From positions 1 through 43,268 of the forward strand of contig CACJLJ010000004.1 of assembly GCA_902594235.1 (NCBI GenBank): a stretch of 43,268 nucleotides of DNA. The letters run 5' to 3'. Below are positions 16,647 through 26,890 of this stretch, piece by piece; position 1 is the stretch's first letter; each line of letters starts with the position of its first letter. The DNA is from an uncultured Pelagibacteraceae bacterium. GTDB taxonomy: Bacteria > Pseudomonadota > Alphaproteobacteria > Pelagibacterales > Pelagibacteraceae. The notes under the pieces are model-generated. The model was not told the DNA's origin and searched no databases. It saw only the letters and a list, made by a program, of their open reading frames with translations. Made by a program: the position numbers and the translations under genes.

Positions 16647-17631
16647 ACTATTAAAATTAAAGTTAAAAGATAAAAAAATAAGTCAAATTTATAAAAGATT
16701 TGAAAGAAAATTGTCTTTGAATGAAAGCTTTATAGTTGCTGTATCAGGTGGACCTGATAGCTTAGCATTAGCTTTCTTATCAAAAGTTTACTCTATAAAA
16801 AAAAAAATTATTTCTAAGTATTTTATTGTAGATCATAAACTTAGATCTGAGTCTACAGAAGAGGCTAAGTTAGTCAAAAAAACTCTTAAAAAGTTCAAAA
16901 TTAATGCAGAAATACTTACTTGGCGGCAAAAACAAAAAAAAAATTCACAATCAACTGCTCGAAAAAAAAGATATGATTTATTATTTTCGCAATGCAAAAA
17001 ACACAAGATTAATAATATAATTTTAGGGCATCATTTAGATGATTTATTTGAGAATTTTTTTATAAGAATTTTAAGAGGAAGTGGTTTGAAAGGTATAGTT
17101 TCTTTAGATCATAAAACTAACATAAAAAAAGTTAATTTATTTAGACCATTGTTAAGCTTTTATAAAAAAGAACTTTTGTATATTGCTAGCAATGTTTTTA
17201 ATTTTTATATTAATGATCCTTCAAATAAAGAGGAGAAATATCAAAGAATTAAAGTGCGTAATTTATTAAAAAAACTTCATGAATACGGATTAGATAAAAA
17301 GAAATTCGAGCTAACAATAAAAAATCTAAAAAACTCTAATGAGTTAATTGATTATTATGTTAATGAAAATATTAAAAAAAATACTTTTTATAATAAAGAA
17401 CAAAACCAAGTGATTCTTAATAATTCATTTTTTCAACAACCACACGAAATTATTTTTAGGTCTTTATCTGGGTCATTAAAAATGATTAGTGGTAATTTTT
17501 ATTCAGCGCGAGGCAAAAAAATAGATAAATTAATTGAATTCTTAAAAAAAGGCAGAATTACAAAGATAACTTTAGGTGGATGTATAATAGAAAAGATCAA
17601 TCAAACTGTAATATTATCCAAAGAAAATTAG
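16606..17631 (+). CDS. tilS: tRNA(Ile)-lysidine synthase TilS
   Basis: Modifies C34 of tRNA-Ile(CAU) to lysidine so that it reads AUA codons, essential in an A+T-rich genome. The N-type ATP pyrophosphatase loop SGGPDSLAL lies at about 47-55, then HKLRSES and ILGHHLDDLFENFFIRILRG. The C-terminal part is short (341 residues in total), typical of alphaproteobacteria. ATG 16606 is chosen; the frame is open to 16549 but that start lies deeper inside cpoB. The tilS-ftsH order is widely conserved. Confidence 0.93.
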   Translation: MSLKNSSAKTKIPKLLKLKLKDKKISQIYKRFERKLSLNESFIVAVSGGPDSLALAFLSKVYSIKKKIISKYFIVDHKLRSESTEEAKLVKKTLKKFKINAEILTWRQKQKKNSQSTARKKRYDLLFSQCKKHKINNIILGHHLDDLFENFFIRILRGSGLKGIVSLDHKTNIKKVNLFRPLLSFYKKELLYIASNVFNFYINDPSNKEEKYQRIKVRNLLKKLHEYGLDKKKFELTIKNLKNSNELIDYYVNENIKKNTFYNKEQNQVILNNSFFQQPHEIIFRSLSGSLKMISGNFYSARGKKIDKLIEFLKKGRITKITLGGCIIEKINQTVILSKEN

Positions 17632-17694
17632 ATTTATGAGACAAAATTTTAAATTGATACTTGTTAAATTTGTAATAATTCTTATCTTATAGTT

Positions 17695-19596
17695 ATGAAT
17701 ATAAAAAATTTAGCAATGTGGGCAATAATAGTCTTTTTAACTATAGGCCTTTATAACATGTTCAAGTCGCCGCAGGCAAATGTGAGAGGCAAAAATCAAA
17801 TTATTTTTTCAGAATTTTTAACTTCAGTCGATAATGGAGAAATTCTAAAAGTAGAGATTCAAGGTAATAATATAAAAGGTGTTTATTCAAACGGTCAAAG
17901 TTTTTCAACTTATGCTCCTAATGATCCAAATTTAATTGAAAAACTGTCTGACAAGGGCGTGAGTATTTCTGCAGCACCAACTGAGGAGAAAATGCCATCT
18001 CTATTTGGAGTTTTATTATCATGGTTTCCTATGTTGCTATTAATAGCAGTGTGGATTTTCTTTATGCGTCAAATGCAAGGTGGTAAAGGTGGCGCAATGG
18101 GCTTTGGAAGATCCAAAGCTAAGATGATGAATGAACTAAAAGGCAAGGTTACATTTAATGACGTTGCTGGCGTTGAGGAAGCCAAAGAGGAAGTTGAGGA
18201 GATTGTTGAGTTTTTAAAAGATCCAAAAAAGTTTAGTAGACTTGGAGGAAAAATTCCCAGAGGTGCTTTGTTAGTTGGACCACCAGGGACCGGAAAGACG
18301 TTACTTGCAAGAGCAATTGCAGGAGAGGCTGGAGTTCCTTTTTTTACAATATCAGGATCAGATTTTGTTGAAATGTTCGTAGGTGTGGGTGCTTCGCGAG
18401 TTAGAGATATGTTCGATCAAGGAAAAAAAAATTCACCATGTATTATTTTCATTGATGAAATTGATGCTGTAGGAAGAAGTAGAGGTGCTGGGTTAGGTGG
18501 TGGAAATGACGAGCGAGAACAAACTCTTAATCAGCTTTTGGTTGAGATGGATGGTTTTGATACAAATGAAGGAGTTATAATTATTGCTGCAACTAATAGG
18601 CCTGATGTTTTGGATCCGGCTTTGTTAAGACCAGGTAGATTTGATAGACAAGTGGTTGTTTCAAATCCCGATATAATTGGTAGAGAAAAAATTTTAAAAG
18701 TTCATGTTAAGAAAATCAAAATGGCACCTGATGTCAATCTAAGAACTGTTGCAAGAGGAACACCTGGTTTTTCTGGTGCTGATCTTGCAAATTTAGTAAA
18801 TGAGTCTGCTTTACTAGCTGCACGAAAGAATAAAAGAATTGTCACACTTAATGAATTTGAAGAGGCAAAAGATAAAGTAATGATGGGAGCTGAAAGACGT
18901 TCGATGGTAATGACAGAAGATGAGAAAAAATTAACTGCATACCATGAAGGAGGTCATGCGCTTGTATCTTTCAATATGCCAAGCTATGATCCAATACATA
19001 AAGCAACAATAATTCCGAGAGGTAGAGCATTAGGCATGGTAATGAATTTGCCAGAAAGAGATAAACATGGACATTCTATCAAATATTTAAAAGCTAGATT
19101 AGCAGTTTGTTTTGGAGGAAGGGTTGCAGAAGAAGTAATTTTTGGAAAAGACAACATATCTACCGGAGCAGGTGGAGGGAATGGATCAGATATAAATCAA
19201 GCTACTCAACTCGCTAGAGCTATGGTCACAAAATATGGAATGAGTGAAGAGATGGGTCCTATTGAGTATGGAGAAAATCAAGAAGAGGTTTTTTTAGGAA
19301 GATCAGTTACCCAAACTCAGTCAGTTTCAGAGGAAGTAGCACAAAAAATAGATAAAGAAATTAGAAAATTGATTGATGAGGGTTATAATACTGCAAAAAA
19401 AATTTTGACTGAAAAAGTTGAAGATCTGCACAAAATTGCTAAGGCTCTTATAACTTATGAAACTTTAACAGGTGAAGAAATTGAAAATATAATCAATAAA
19501 AATATATACCCTGCGGACAAACAAGACTTAAAAGTTGAAGATGATAAAGGCTCAGCAATGGGTGCTTTAGGCCTAAAACCAAAAATTGTTCATTAA
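17695..19596 (+). CDS. ftsH: ATP-dependent zinc metalloprotease FtsH
   Basis: A 633-residue membrane AAA+ protease that degrades misassembled membrane proteins and short-lived regulators, including RpoH in E. coli. Transmembrane helices at about 7-22 and 104-125 flank a periplasmic domain. Walker A GPPGTGKT (195-202), Walker B IIFIDE (250-255), the second region of homology near 300-320, and zinc motif HEGGH (417-421) with a later Asp ligand in GSDINQA are all present. The usual form is HEAGH; Gly at that position should not affect zinc binding. A TTGTTA-N16-TATCTT element just upstream could be a promoter but is weak. Confidence 0.98.
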   Translation: MNIKNLAMWAIIVFLTIGLYNMFKSPQANVRGKNQIIFSEFLTSVDNGEILKVEIQGNNIKGVYSNGQSFSTYAPNDPNLIEKLSDKGVSISAAPTEEKMPSLFGVLLSWFPMLLLIAVWIFFMRQMQGGKGGAMGFGRSKAKMMNELKGKVTFNDVAGVEEAKEEVEEIVEFLKDPKKFSRLGGKIPRGALLVGPPGTGKTLLARAIAGEAGVPFFTISGSDFVEMFVGVGASRVRDMFDQGKKNSPCIIFIDEIDAVGRSRGAGLGGGNDEREQTLNQLLVEMDGFDTNEGVIIIAATNRPDVLDPALLRPGRFDRQVVVSNPDIIGREKILKVHVKKIKMAPDVNLRTVARGTPGFSGADLANLVNESALLAARKNKRIVTLNEFEEAKDKVMMGAERRSMVMTEDEKKLTAYHEGGHALVSFNMPSYDPIHKATIIPRGRALGMVMNLPERDKHGHSIKYLKARLAVCFGGRVAEEVIFGKDNISTGAGGGNGSDINQATQLARAMVTKYGMSEEMGPIEYGENQEEVFLGRSVTQTQSVSEEVAQKIDKEIRKLIDEGYNTAKKILTEKVEDLHKIAKALITYETLTGEEIENIINKNIYPADKQDLKVEDDKGSAMGALGLKPKIVH

Positions 19597-19601
19597 ATTT
19601 A

Positions 19602-20651
19602 ATGTCCAGATATTACACTAGAGCGTGTAATTTCTATTATGGTGTAAAATCTAAATTACTAGTAAAAAAAAATAAAGCACTTCCTCTTCATGGTAATTCT
19701 GAAATTTCTTTTGATAAAATAGAAATAATTACCAGAAAATCAAAAAAATTAATTTCTTTTCATGATATAAATAAATTATCCTTTGGTATAAAAAAAAAAT
19801 TAAAAAAAGATATAATTTTAATTACAAAAAAAAAAAAAAATATTAAAAGTTTAAGTTTTAAAACAATTCCTAATATTATGGGTGTTCTTAATATAACCCC
19901 AGATAGTTTTTCAGATGGAGGAAAATATTTTAAAAATGTTGCTGCAAAAAAACAATTAAAGCTTCTTTTTAATTCAGGTGCAAATCTTGTCGATATTGGA
20001 GGAGAGTCTACTAGACCAGGATCTAAAGCTATAAAAACAAAAGTGGAATGGAACAGGATTAAGAATGTTCTGCAATCAATTGATAAAAAAAAATTTATAT
20101 CTCTTGATACTCGAAAATCAGATATAATGGAAAAGGGAATTAAATTAGGAGTAAAATTGATTAATGATGTTTCAGGATTAAATTTTGATAAAAAATCAAT
20201 TCAAATTTTAAAAAAATATAAGACACCTTTTGTTTTACAGCACTCACTTGGAAATCCAGACATAATGCAGAAAAATCCAAAGTATAAAAATGTTTTATTA
20301 GATATTTATGATTTTTTTGAAAAAAAATTAAATTATTTACGTCAAAATGGTATTTATCATAATAATATAATTTTGGATCCTGGTATTGGTTTTGGAAAAA
20401 ATTTGAAACATAATATTACAATACTTAAAAATATATCCATTTACCATTCCCTAGGATTTCCTATATTACTAGGCATGTCTAGAAAAAAATTTATAAAAGA
20501 AATTTCAGATATTAACGATAGTAATTCCAGAATTGGAGGAACTATAAGCTCAAGTATTTTTGCAGTGATGAATGGAGTCCAGATTTTAAGAGTTCACGAT
20601 GTAAATGAAACTAAACAAAGTATTAAAGTTTTTAAGGAACTTATAAAATAA
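19602..20651 (+). CDS. folP: Dihydropteroate synthase with N-terminal extension
   Basis: Condenses p-aminobenzoate with dihydropterin diphosphate in folate synthesis. The TIM-barrel begins at about residue 88 with IMGVLNITPDSFSDGGKYF, followed by VDIGGESTRPGS, LDTRKSDI, INDVSG and the end motif RVHDVNET. The total is 349 residues; the first 85 or so form an extra Lys-rich domain seen in alphaproteobacterial forms, of unknown role. A run of 15 adenines (19826-19840) encodes part of this extension. The gene starts 5 nt after ftsH and ends 2 nt before glmM. Confidence 0.95.
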   Translation: MSRYYTRACNFYYGVKSKLLVKKNKALPLHGNSEISFDKIEIITRKSKKLISFHDINKLSFGIKKKLKKDIILITKKKKNIKSLSFKTIPNIMGVLNITPDSFSDGGKYFKNVAAKKQLKLLFNSGANLVDIGGESTRPGSKAIKTKVEWNRIKNVLQSIDKKKFISLDTRKSDIMEKGIKLGVKLINDVSGLNFDKKSIQILKKYKTPFVLQHSLGNPDIMQKNPKYKNVLLDIYDFFEKKLNYLRQNGIYHNNIILDPGIGFGKNLKHNITILKNISIYHSLGFPILLGMSRKKFIKEISDINDSNSRIGGTISSSIFAVMNGVQILRVHDVNETKQSIKVFKELIK

Positions 20652-20653
20652 GT

Positions 20654-21979
20654 ATGAAATATTTTGGAACAGACGGCATAAGAGGTCATGTTAATAGCAA
20701 AAATATTAATGGGGATATGTTTTTTAAATTTGGTTTAGCTGCAGGAAAATATTTCACAAATCTTAAGAAAAGAAAACAAATTGCAATTATTGCTAAAGAT
20801 ACTAGACTTTCTGGATATGCTCTTGAGCCAGCTTTAGTATCCGGTCTAGCATCAGCCGGTATGCATGTATACACTTTGGGTCCTTTGCCAACTAATGGTC
20901 TTGCTATGCTAACAAAATCTATGAAAGCAAATTTAGGAATCATGATTACTGCTTCTCATAATTTTTTTTATGATAATGGATTGAAGTTATTTGGACCTGA
21001 TGGTCTTAAATTATCTGATAAGATACAAAAGAAAATAGAAAATATTATAGATAAAAATGTTTCAAATCATCTTTCGAAACCAGAATTTTTAGGAAGAGTT
21101 AAAAGATTGGAGACAGGAACTGATGATTATCTAAAGATTATCAAAAAAAAAATTCCAAAAACTCTTAAATTAAAAAAAACAAAAATTGTTTTAGATTGCG
21201 CTAATGGAGCTGGTTATAAAGCTGCTCCAAAGATGATCAAATCACTTGGAGCTAATGTGATTGTGATTGGAGCCAAACCTAATGGTTTTAATATTAATCA
21301 AAATTGTGGTTCAACTTATCCAAATAAACTTCAATTAAGTGTTAAAAAACACAAGGCTCAACTGGGTATTGCTTTAGATGGGGATGCAGACAGAGTAATA
21401 ATGTGTGATGAAAAAGGCTCAATTATTGATGGAGATCAAATTATTGCAGCAATTGCTATTCAATGGAAAAAGAAAAAAATTCTAAAAGGAGGTGTTGTGG
21501 GGACTTTAATGTCTAATTATGGACTAGAAAAATTTTTTAAAAAAAAAAAAATAGATTTTGTTAGAGCAAAAGTTGGTGACAGATATGTAAAAGAAGTTAT
21601 GCAAAAAAAGAAATTTAATTTAGGAGGTGAACAATCTGGTCATATAATATTAGGAAAATTTGCAACAACAGGTGATGGCCTTTTAGTTGCTCTTGAAGTT
21701 GTTCAAGCTTTGAATAAAAAAGTAAAAGCGAGTGAATTTTTTGATGTTTTTGAAAAAACACCCCAAATATTAGAAAATATAAAGTGTAAAAATGATAATA
21801 TTTTAAATAAAAGTTCAGTAAAAAATGCAATAAATTTTGCTAATAAATTGATTAAAGGAAAGGGAAGAATTTTAGTGAGAAAATCTGGCACCGAGTCAAA
21901 AATAAGAGTTATGGGGGAAAGTCATAATAAAAGATTATTAAAAAAATGTTTGAAAATGATTACAAAAAAAATCAAATAA
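20654..21979 (+). CDS. glmM: Phosphoglucosamine mutase
   Basis: Interconverts glucosamine 6- and 1-phosphate for UDP-GlcNAc and hence peptidoglycan and lipid A. Starts KYFGTDGIRGH; the active-site phosphoserine is Ser101 in MITASHN; the metal loop is DGDADRVIM; the sugar-binding GGEQSGH and the C-terminal phosphate loop VRKSGTESKIRVM are all present. 441 residues, normal length. The ftsH-folP-glmM order is common in proteobacteria. Confidence 0.97.
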   Translation: MKYFGTDGIRGHVNSKNINGDMFFKFGLAAGKYFTNLKKRKQIAIIAKDTRLSGYALEPALVSGLASAGMHVYTLGPLPTNGLAMLTKSMKANLGIMITASHNFFYDNGLKLFGPDGLKLSDKIQKKIENIIDKNVSNHLSKPEFLGRVKRLETGTDDYLKIIKKKIPKTLKLKKTKIVLDCANGAGYKAAPKMIKSLGANVIVIGAKPNGFNINQNCGSTYPNKLQLSVKKHKAQLGIALDGDADRVIMCDEKGSIIDGDQIIAAIAIQWKKKKILKGGVVGTLMSNYGLEKFFKKKKIDFVRAKVGDRYVKEVMQKKKFNLGGEQSGHIILGKFATTGDGLLVALEVVQALNKKVKASEFFDVFEKTPQILENIKCKNDNILNKSSVKNAINFANKLIKGKGRILVRKSGTESKIRVMGESHNKRLLKKCLKMITKKIK

Positions 21980-21980
21980 A

Positions 21981-22796
21981 TTGAAACCAAAATCTAAAAT
22001 TCTAATTATAGCTGGATCAGATTCTTCTGGTGGGGCTGGGATACAAGCGGATATAAAAACTATTACATGTTTAGGATCTTATGCACTGACCGCCGTTACA
22101 GCTGTTACTGTACAAAGTACCCAGGGAGTTAAGTCTGTGATCTCTATTAGTCCAAAAGAGATTAAAAATCAAATAATTTATTCAGCCAATGATATAAAAC
22201 CAGATGCAATAAAAATTGGAATGTTAAATTCTAAATTAGTCATCAAAAAAGTTATTGAGTCTTTGAAAATAATTAAAATTAATAAGATTATTTTAGATCC
22301 AGTTATGATTGCAAAGGGTGGTGCTAGATTAGTTGATAAAGACGCTATAAAAATTATGAAAAAAAATCTAATAAATCAAGTAACTTTAATAACGCCAAAT
22401 TTACCCGAGGCAGAGGTTCTGACTGGAATTAGAATAAGAAATAAAAGTGACATGATAGTTGCTGGAAAAGAATTAATTAAATTAGGTGCAAAAAATGTTT
22501 TAATAAAAGGGGGTCATTTAAATGATGAAAAAGTTGAGGATATTTTTTTAAATAAAAAAGAGTTTAAAGTATTTATTAATAAAAGATATTATACAAAAAA
22601 TACACATGGAACTGGTTGTACGTTATCAAGTGCAATTGCCACTTTTTTCTCATGTGGAAAAAGCATTAAGAAAGCTTGTGAGCTTGGCATAAAATATGTA
22701 AATTCTGCCATAGCAACTAATCCAAATTACGGAAAAGGTCATGGTCCAATTAATCATCTTAACTCAATTCAATTAAAAAGAAGTTATAAAAAATGA
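21981..22796 (+). CDS. thiD: HMP / HMP-phosphate kinase ThiD
   Basis: Phosphorylates hydroxymethylpyrimidine and its monophosphate, supplying HMP diphosphate to ThiE. A 271-residue ribokinase-fold protein with [17 protein letters not shown] at the N-terminus, [19 protein letters not shown] and the anion hole/catalytic segment [13 protein letters not shown]. The start is TTG at 21981, 1 nt after the glmM stop; the stop overlaps purA by 4 nt. No thiC is seen here, which fits use of an imported pyrimidine precursor. Confidence 0.94.
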   Translation: MKPKSKILIIAGSDSSGGAGIQADIKTITCLGSYALTAVTAVTVQSTQGVKSVISISPKEIKNQIIYSANDIKPDAIKIGMLNSKLVIKKVIESLKIIKINKIILDPVMIAKGGARLVDKDAIKIMKKNLINQVTLITPNLPEAEVLTGIRIRNKSDMIVAGKELIKLGAKNVLIKGGHLNDEKVEDIFLNKKEFKVFINKRYYTKNTHGTGCTLSSAIATFFSCGKSIKKACELGIKYVNSAIATNPNYGKGHGPINHLNSIQLKRSYKK

Positions 22797-24085
22797 AAAA
22801 TATTGTCGTCGTGGGTTCTCAATGGGGTGATGAGGGCAAAGGTAAAATTGTTGATTGGCTTTCGGAGCAAGCTGATGTTGTTGTTAGATTTCAAGGAGGT
22901 CATAATGCAGGCCACACTCTTGTAATAGACAAAATTACTTACAAATTAAGATTACTTCCATCAGGAATAGTAAGAAAAGATAAGATTTCTATTATTGGAA
23001 ATGGGGTTGTTGTAGATCCTTGGGCACTACTCGAAGAAATTCAAGAGATAAAATCAAAAGGAATTGAGGTAAATATTGAAAATTTCATAATATCAGAGTC
23101 TGCAAATTTGATTTTGCCTTTTCATAAAGAAATGGATGAAATAAGAGAAGACTCAGCCGGAAAAGAAAAAATAGGCACAACAAGACGAGGTATAGGACCA
23201 GCATATGAAGATAAAGTTGGCAGAAGATCTATTAGAATAATGGATTTAAGATCTGAAAAAAACTTAGACCAAAGATTAGACTCAGTTTTAGCGCACCATA
23301 ATGCAATAAGAAAAGGATTAGGAAAAAAAATTTTTGAAAAGAATAAATTAAAAAAAGACTTATTACTTATTGCTCCAGAGATCTTAAAGTTTTCCCAACC
23401 CGTTTGGTTAAAAATTGATGAATTTAAAAAAAAGAAAAAAAAAATTCTATTTGAGGGGGCACAAGGTGTTTTACTTGATGTCGATCATGGTACGTATCCA
23501 TTTGTCACATCATCAAATACAGTTGCATCAAGTGCTGCTACTGGGACAGGTTGTGGAATTGATACAATTAATTATGTTTTAGGTATAACAAAAGCTTATA
23601 CAACAAGAGTTGGTGAAGGACCTTTTCCAACAGAACTTAAAAATGAAATTGGTGAATTGTTAGGCACTAGAGGAAAAGAATTTGGAACTGTAACCAGCCG
23701 AAAAAGAAGATGCGGATGGTTTGATGGGGTTCTTGTAAGACAAACAATAAAAGTTTCAGGAATAAATGGAATTGCATTAACAAAATTAGATGTTCTTGAT
23801 GAATTAGATGAAATTAATATGTGTATTGAATACGAACTTGATGGAGAGAAAATTGATTATTTACCTGCAGCTGTTGAAGATCAACTGAAGATAAGGCCTA
23901 TTTATAGAATATTTCCAGGTTGGAAAACATCTACTAACGGAATTAAGAATATTAAAGATCTTCCTGAAAAAGCTAAAAATTATATTTTTGCTATTGAAGA
24001 TTTTATTGGTGCTAAAATTTCTAGTATTTCCACTAGTCCCGAAAGGGATGACACAATATTGGTAATAAATCCTTTTGAGGATTAG
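22793..24085 (+). CDS. purA: Adenylosuccinate synthetase
   Basis: Converts IMP and aspartate, with GTP, to adenylosuccinate in AMP synthesis. A 430-residue protein with the N-terminal GTP loop [59 protein letters not shown] and [11 protein letters not shown]. Full length. Overlaps thiD by 4 nt; its stop shares bases with the stop of convergent rpoH. Confidence 0.98.
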   Translation: MKNIVVVGSQWGDEGKGKIVDWLSEQADVVVRFQGGHNAGHTLVIDKITYKLRLLPSGIVRKDKISIIGNGVVVDPWALLEEIQEIKSKGIEVNIENFIISESANLILPFHKEMDEIREDSAGKEKIGTTRRGIGPAYEDKVGRRSIRIMDLRSEKNLDQRLDSVLAHHNAIRKGLGKKIFEKNKLKKDLLLIAPEILKFSQPVWLKIDEFKKKKKKILFEGAQGVLLDVDHGTYPFVTSSNTVASSAATGTGCGIDTINYVLGITKAYTTRVGEGPFPTELKNEIGELLGTRGKEFGTVTSRKRRCGWFDGVLVRQTIKVSGINGIALTKLDVLDELDEINMCIEYELDGEKIDYLPAAVEDQLKIRPIYRIFPGWKTSTNGIKNIKDLPEKAKNYIFAIEDFIGAKISSISTSPERDDTILVINPFED

Positions 24086-24975
24086 TTTGCTGTAAGTAAA
24101 TTTTTTGATTTAGCTAACAACAACATGTGTTTTTGTAATTTTTCAAAAGCCTTGTTTTCTATCTGCCTTACTCTTTCTCGACTAACTTTATATTTTTTAC
24201 TAAGTTCTTCAAGTGTCGAAGGGTTATCATTTAACCTTCTAGAATATAAAATTTCTCTTTCTCTATCATTTAAAATTTTTATAGAATCTTTTAATAAATC
24301 TTTTCTTTGTTCCATTTCTTCATGTTGTGCAAATTTAAGATCGTGATCCAATTCTTTGTCAACTAACCAATCTTGCCATTCATCTCCATCTTCTCCAACC
24401 TGAGCATTTAGAGAAAATTCTTTGCCAGATAATCTACGATTCATTGAAACAACTTCATCTTTACTGACATCGAGTTTATTAGCAATCTCTTCAACTTGTT
24501 CGTTCCTTAAATCACCTTCTGATTGTGGAGCTATTTGATTTTTTAGCTTCTTCAAATTAAAAAATAATTTTTTTTGTGCAGTTGTTGTACCAATTTTAAC
24601 TAAACTCCATGATTTTAAAATATATTCTTGTATCGAGGCTTTAATCCACCACATCGCATAAGTTGCCAATCTAAAACCTTTTTCAGGTTCAAACTTTTTA
24701 ACTGCTTGCATTAGCCCAATGTTTCCCTCAGATATCATTTCATTTATTGGCAAACCGTATCCTTTATATCCCATTGCAATTTTAGCAACTAGCCTTAGAT
24801 GACTTGTGACAAGTTTTTCTGCAGATTTAATGTTTCCAGTTGTTTTCCAATTTTTAGCTAACATGTACTCCTCTTCAGCATCCAACATAGGAAATTTTTT
24901 TATCTGTTCTAAATATACAGTAAGTCCACCCTCATTGTTTATTACAGGAAGATTATTGTTAAATGTAGTGCTCAT
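24082..24975 (-). CDS. rpoH: RNA polymerase sigma-32 (heat-shock) factor
   Basis: A 297-residue sigma factor directing heat-shock transcription. Region 2 ([57 protein letters not shown]) is followed by the RpoH-box [12 protein letters not shown] and by region 4 with a helix-turn-helix at [20 protein letters not shown]. It follows rluD by 40 nt on the same strand, a known alphaproteobacterial pairing, and shares 4 nt at its 3' end with purA. Confidence 0.96.
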   Translation of the reverse strand: MSTTFNNNLPVINNEGGLTVYLEQIKKFPMLDAEEEYMLAKNWKTTGNIKSAEKLVTSHLRLVAKIAMGYKGYGLPINEMISEGNIGLMQAVKKFEPEKGFRLATYAMWWIKASIQEYILKSWSLVKIGTTTAQKKLFFNLKKLKNQIAPQSEGDLRNEQVEEIANKLDVSKDEVVSMNRRLSGKEFSLNAQVGEDGDEWQDWLVDKELDHDLKFAQHEEMEQRKDLLKDSIKILNDREREILYSRRLNDNPSTLEELSKKYKVSRERVRQIENKAFEKLQKHMLLLAKSKNLLTAN

Positions 24976-24983
24976 AAGACTTT

Positions 24984-25011
24984 TATCTAATTAATTTTTA
25001 TTTTTTTTCAA
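24984..25011 (-). promoter_or_regulatory. Candidate rpoH promoter
   Basis: On the minus strand TTGAAA (25011-25006) and TAGATA (24989-24984) are 16 nt apart, a reasonable sigma-70-type pair between rluD and rpoH. Transcription would begin near 24977, only about 2 nt before the ATG, so the mRNA would be leaderless or nearly so. The region is A+T-rich and the call is tentative. Confidence 0.35.
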
Positions 25012-25015
25012 TATG

Positions 25016-25996
25016 TTATTTATACGTATTCTCTAGTATTTTGATGATTTTTCTAAGTTCCTCTGGCAAATTCGAGTTAAAAATCATCTGCTTATTTTTT
25101 TTTGGATGATTAAATCCAATTGTTTTTGCATGAAGAAATTGTCGTTTTAAATTAATTATCTCATTCTCTAAAAGAGGATCTATATTTTTTATCATTTTAA
25201 ATTTTTTTTTGTATTTATTATCACCTACAATGCTATGTCCTAAATAATTCATGTGAACTCTTATTTGATGAGTCCGACCAGTTTCTAATTTACACTCCAG
25301 CAAACTTAAAGTAGGAGTTTTTTTATTTTGAAAAATTTGCAATGTTTTGTAATTAGTTATTGCTATTTTTCCTTTTGTTTGACTCACCTCCATCATTTGT
25401 CTGTTTTTTGAACTCCTGCTTATTAACGTTTTAATTCTGCCTTGTGATGGTCTAATTTTTCCCCAAATCAATAACTGATAAATTCTAGTAATTGTATGTT
25501 TGCTGAATTGCTGAGATAAATTTTCATGAGTTTCGTTATTTTTTGCTATTACAATTAAACCAGAGGTGTCTTTGTCAATTCTATGAACTATACCAGGTCT
25601 TAATTCATCACCAATATTTGATAAAGAACTTTTATCATAATTAATCAATGCATTAACTAAAGTATTATCAAAATTTCCTGCCCCGGGATGCATCACAATT
25701 CCCGAAGGTTTATCTATAACAATAATATCTTTATCCTCGTAAACAATATTTAACTTAATTTTATATGGTTTAAGAGATGCCTTTTTTGGTTCAGGAATTA
25801 TTAAACTAATATTATCATTCACAGAAACTTTTTTTGAGGGGTCAATGATAATTTTATTATTGATTTTTAATTTTTTATCTAAAATTAAATTTTTAATTCT
25901 TGTTCTACTTAAATTATCCTCTTTTTTATTAATAAAAACATCTACTCTGACATTTTTCTCATAATCCAAAACAATCAAATTTATTTTTTTTTTCAT
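25016..25996 (-). CDS. rluD: 23S rRNA pseudouridine synthase, RluD-type
   Basis: A 326-residue RluA-family pseudouridine synthase expected to modify helix 69 of 23S rRNA. An N-terminal S4-like RNA-binding part (SRTRIKNLILDKKLKINNKI) precedes the catalytic domain with VIDKPSGIVMHPG and HRIDKDTSGLIVIAKN, whose first Asp is the catalytic residue, then LETGRTHQIRVH. The exact target uridines are inferred from the rluD-rpoH order. It is divergent from tRNA-Arg. Confidence 0.92.
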   Translation of the reverse strand: MKKKINLIVLDYEKNVRVDVFINKKEDNLSRTRIKNLILDKKLKINNKIIIDPSKKVSVNDNISLIIPEPKKASLKPYKIKLNIVYEDKDIIVIDKPSGIVMHPGAGNFDNTLVNALINYDKSSLSNIGDELRPGIVHRIDKDTSGLIVIAKNNETHENLSQQFSKHTITRIYQLLIWGKIRPSQGRIKTLISRSSKNRQMMEVSQTKGKIAITNYKTLQIFQNKKTPTLSLLECKLETGRTHQIRVHMNYLGHSIVGDNKYKKKFKMIKNIDPLLENEIINLKRQFLHAKTIGFNHPKKNKQMIFNSNLPEELRKIIKILENTYK

Positions 25997-26019
25997 AAAA
26001 TGTTATATTAATATTATAT

Positions 26020-26096
26020 GCGCTTGTAGCTCAACTGGATAGAGCGCCTGACTTCGGATCAGGAGGTTCTGGGTTCGACTCCTAGCAGGCGCACCA
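26020..26096 (+). tRNA. tRNA-Arg (TCG), CCA encoded
   Basis: A 77-nt cloverleaf with acceptor stem GCGCTTG/CAGGCGC, anticodon stem CCTGA/TCAGG around loop CTTCGGA (anticodon TCG, reading CGA-family arginine codons), T arm with GGTTCGACTCC and an encoded CCA (26094-26096). It is divergent from rluD, and the stop of the convergent ABC permease gene starts 2 nt after its 3' end. Confidence 0.97.
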
Positions 26097-26098
26097 GG

Positions 26099-26890
26099 CT
26101 ATTCTCCCATATTAATTAAAGTTCCTTTATCTCTAGCTTTAAGAAATGAGTAATAAAATAGCATTAATCCAAAAGTTAAATATACAACATTTAAAGCAAA
26201 AGCGATTTTTAAATTTTCGTAATTTACAAGATTGTTTATTAAAATATTTCTCGTCTCATCAAAAATATAAACTAGTGGTAAGGCTTTAGCTAATACTTGA
26301 AAAAAATTAGGAAGTATTTCTATTGGATAGTAAATGCACCCAAGAGGCGCAAGTAAAAAAAGGGATGACCATGCTATATTTTCAAAAGATGGACCAAATC
26401 TTAACAAACCCGCACTGACAAATAGACCTAGTGTAATCCCAAAAAAATATAAACTTAAGAATAACAAAAAAAGAGGGATACCTAATTCTAAAATAGATAC
26501 TCCAAATAGCGGCGAAGTTAAAATGATAGCAGGTACGAGACCAATTAAAGTTCTAACTAATGCAGTGAAAATTAGTGATATGATTATTTCCTTTAATTTT
26601 AATGGTGCTATAAATAAATTTGTAAAATTTCGACTCCATATTTCCTCTAAAAAAAGCATGTTGAAGCTGATACTTGATCTAAAAAGAATATCGTAAAGTA
26701 TTGCACATGTTAAAATTACGCCAAGTGTATTATTATAGTAATCACTATAAATAGTAAAAAATTTAGATATAAACCCCCATAAAATAATTTGTATAGTTGG
26801 CCAATATATCAAATCTAAAATTCTGGGTAATGATCCTTTTATAAGATAAAAATGTCGTAAAAATAAACCGTACATTTTATTTAAATTCAT
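26099..26890 (-). CDS. ABC-2 type exporter, permease
   Basis: A 263-residue integral membrane protein with about six hydrophobic helices and the ABC-2 family layout, including a W-R-N-F segment (EEIWSRNFTNLFIAPLKL) and a final helix near residues 228-250. It overlaps its ATPase gene by 4 nt, so the two form one exporter. The family moves drugs, lipids or polysaccharides; I cannot assign a substrate. The gene ends 2 nt from the 3' end of tRNA-Arg. Confidence 0.85.
   Translation of the reverse strand: MNLNKMYGLFLRHFYLIKGSLPRILDLIYWPTIQIILWGFISKFFTIYSDYYNNTLGVILTCAILYDILFRSSISFNMLFLEEIWSRNFTNLFIAPLKLKEIIISLIFTALVRTLIGLVPAIILTSPLFGVSILELGIPLFLLFLSLYFFGITLGLFVSAGLLRFGPSFENIAWSSLFLLAPLGCIYYPIEILPNFFQVLAKALPLVYIFDETRNILINNLVNYENLKIAFALNVVYLTFGLMLFYYSFLKARDKGTLINMGE

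Noticed and set aside
17653..17662. ATTGATACTT upstream of ftsH, shared with the palindrome at 34374
   Set aside because: The same ten bases also occur inside tolB near 14554; chance is sufficient in A+T-rich DNA and the second arm is not conserved.
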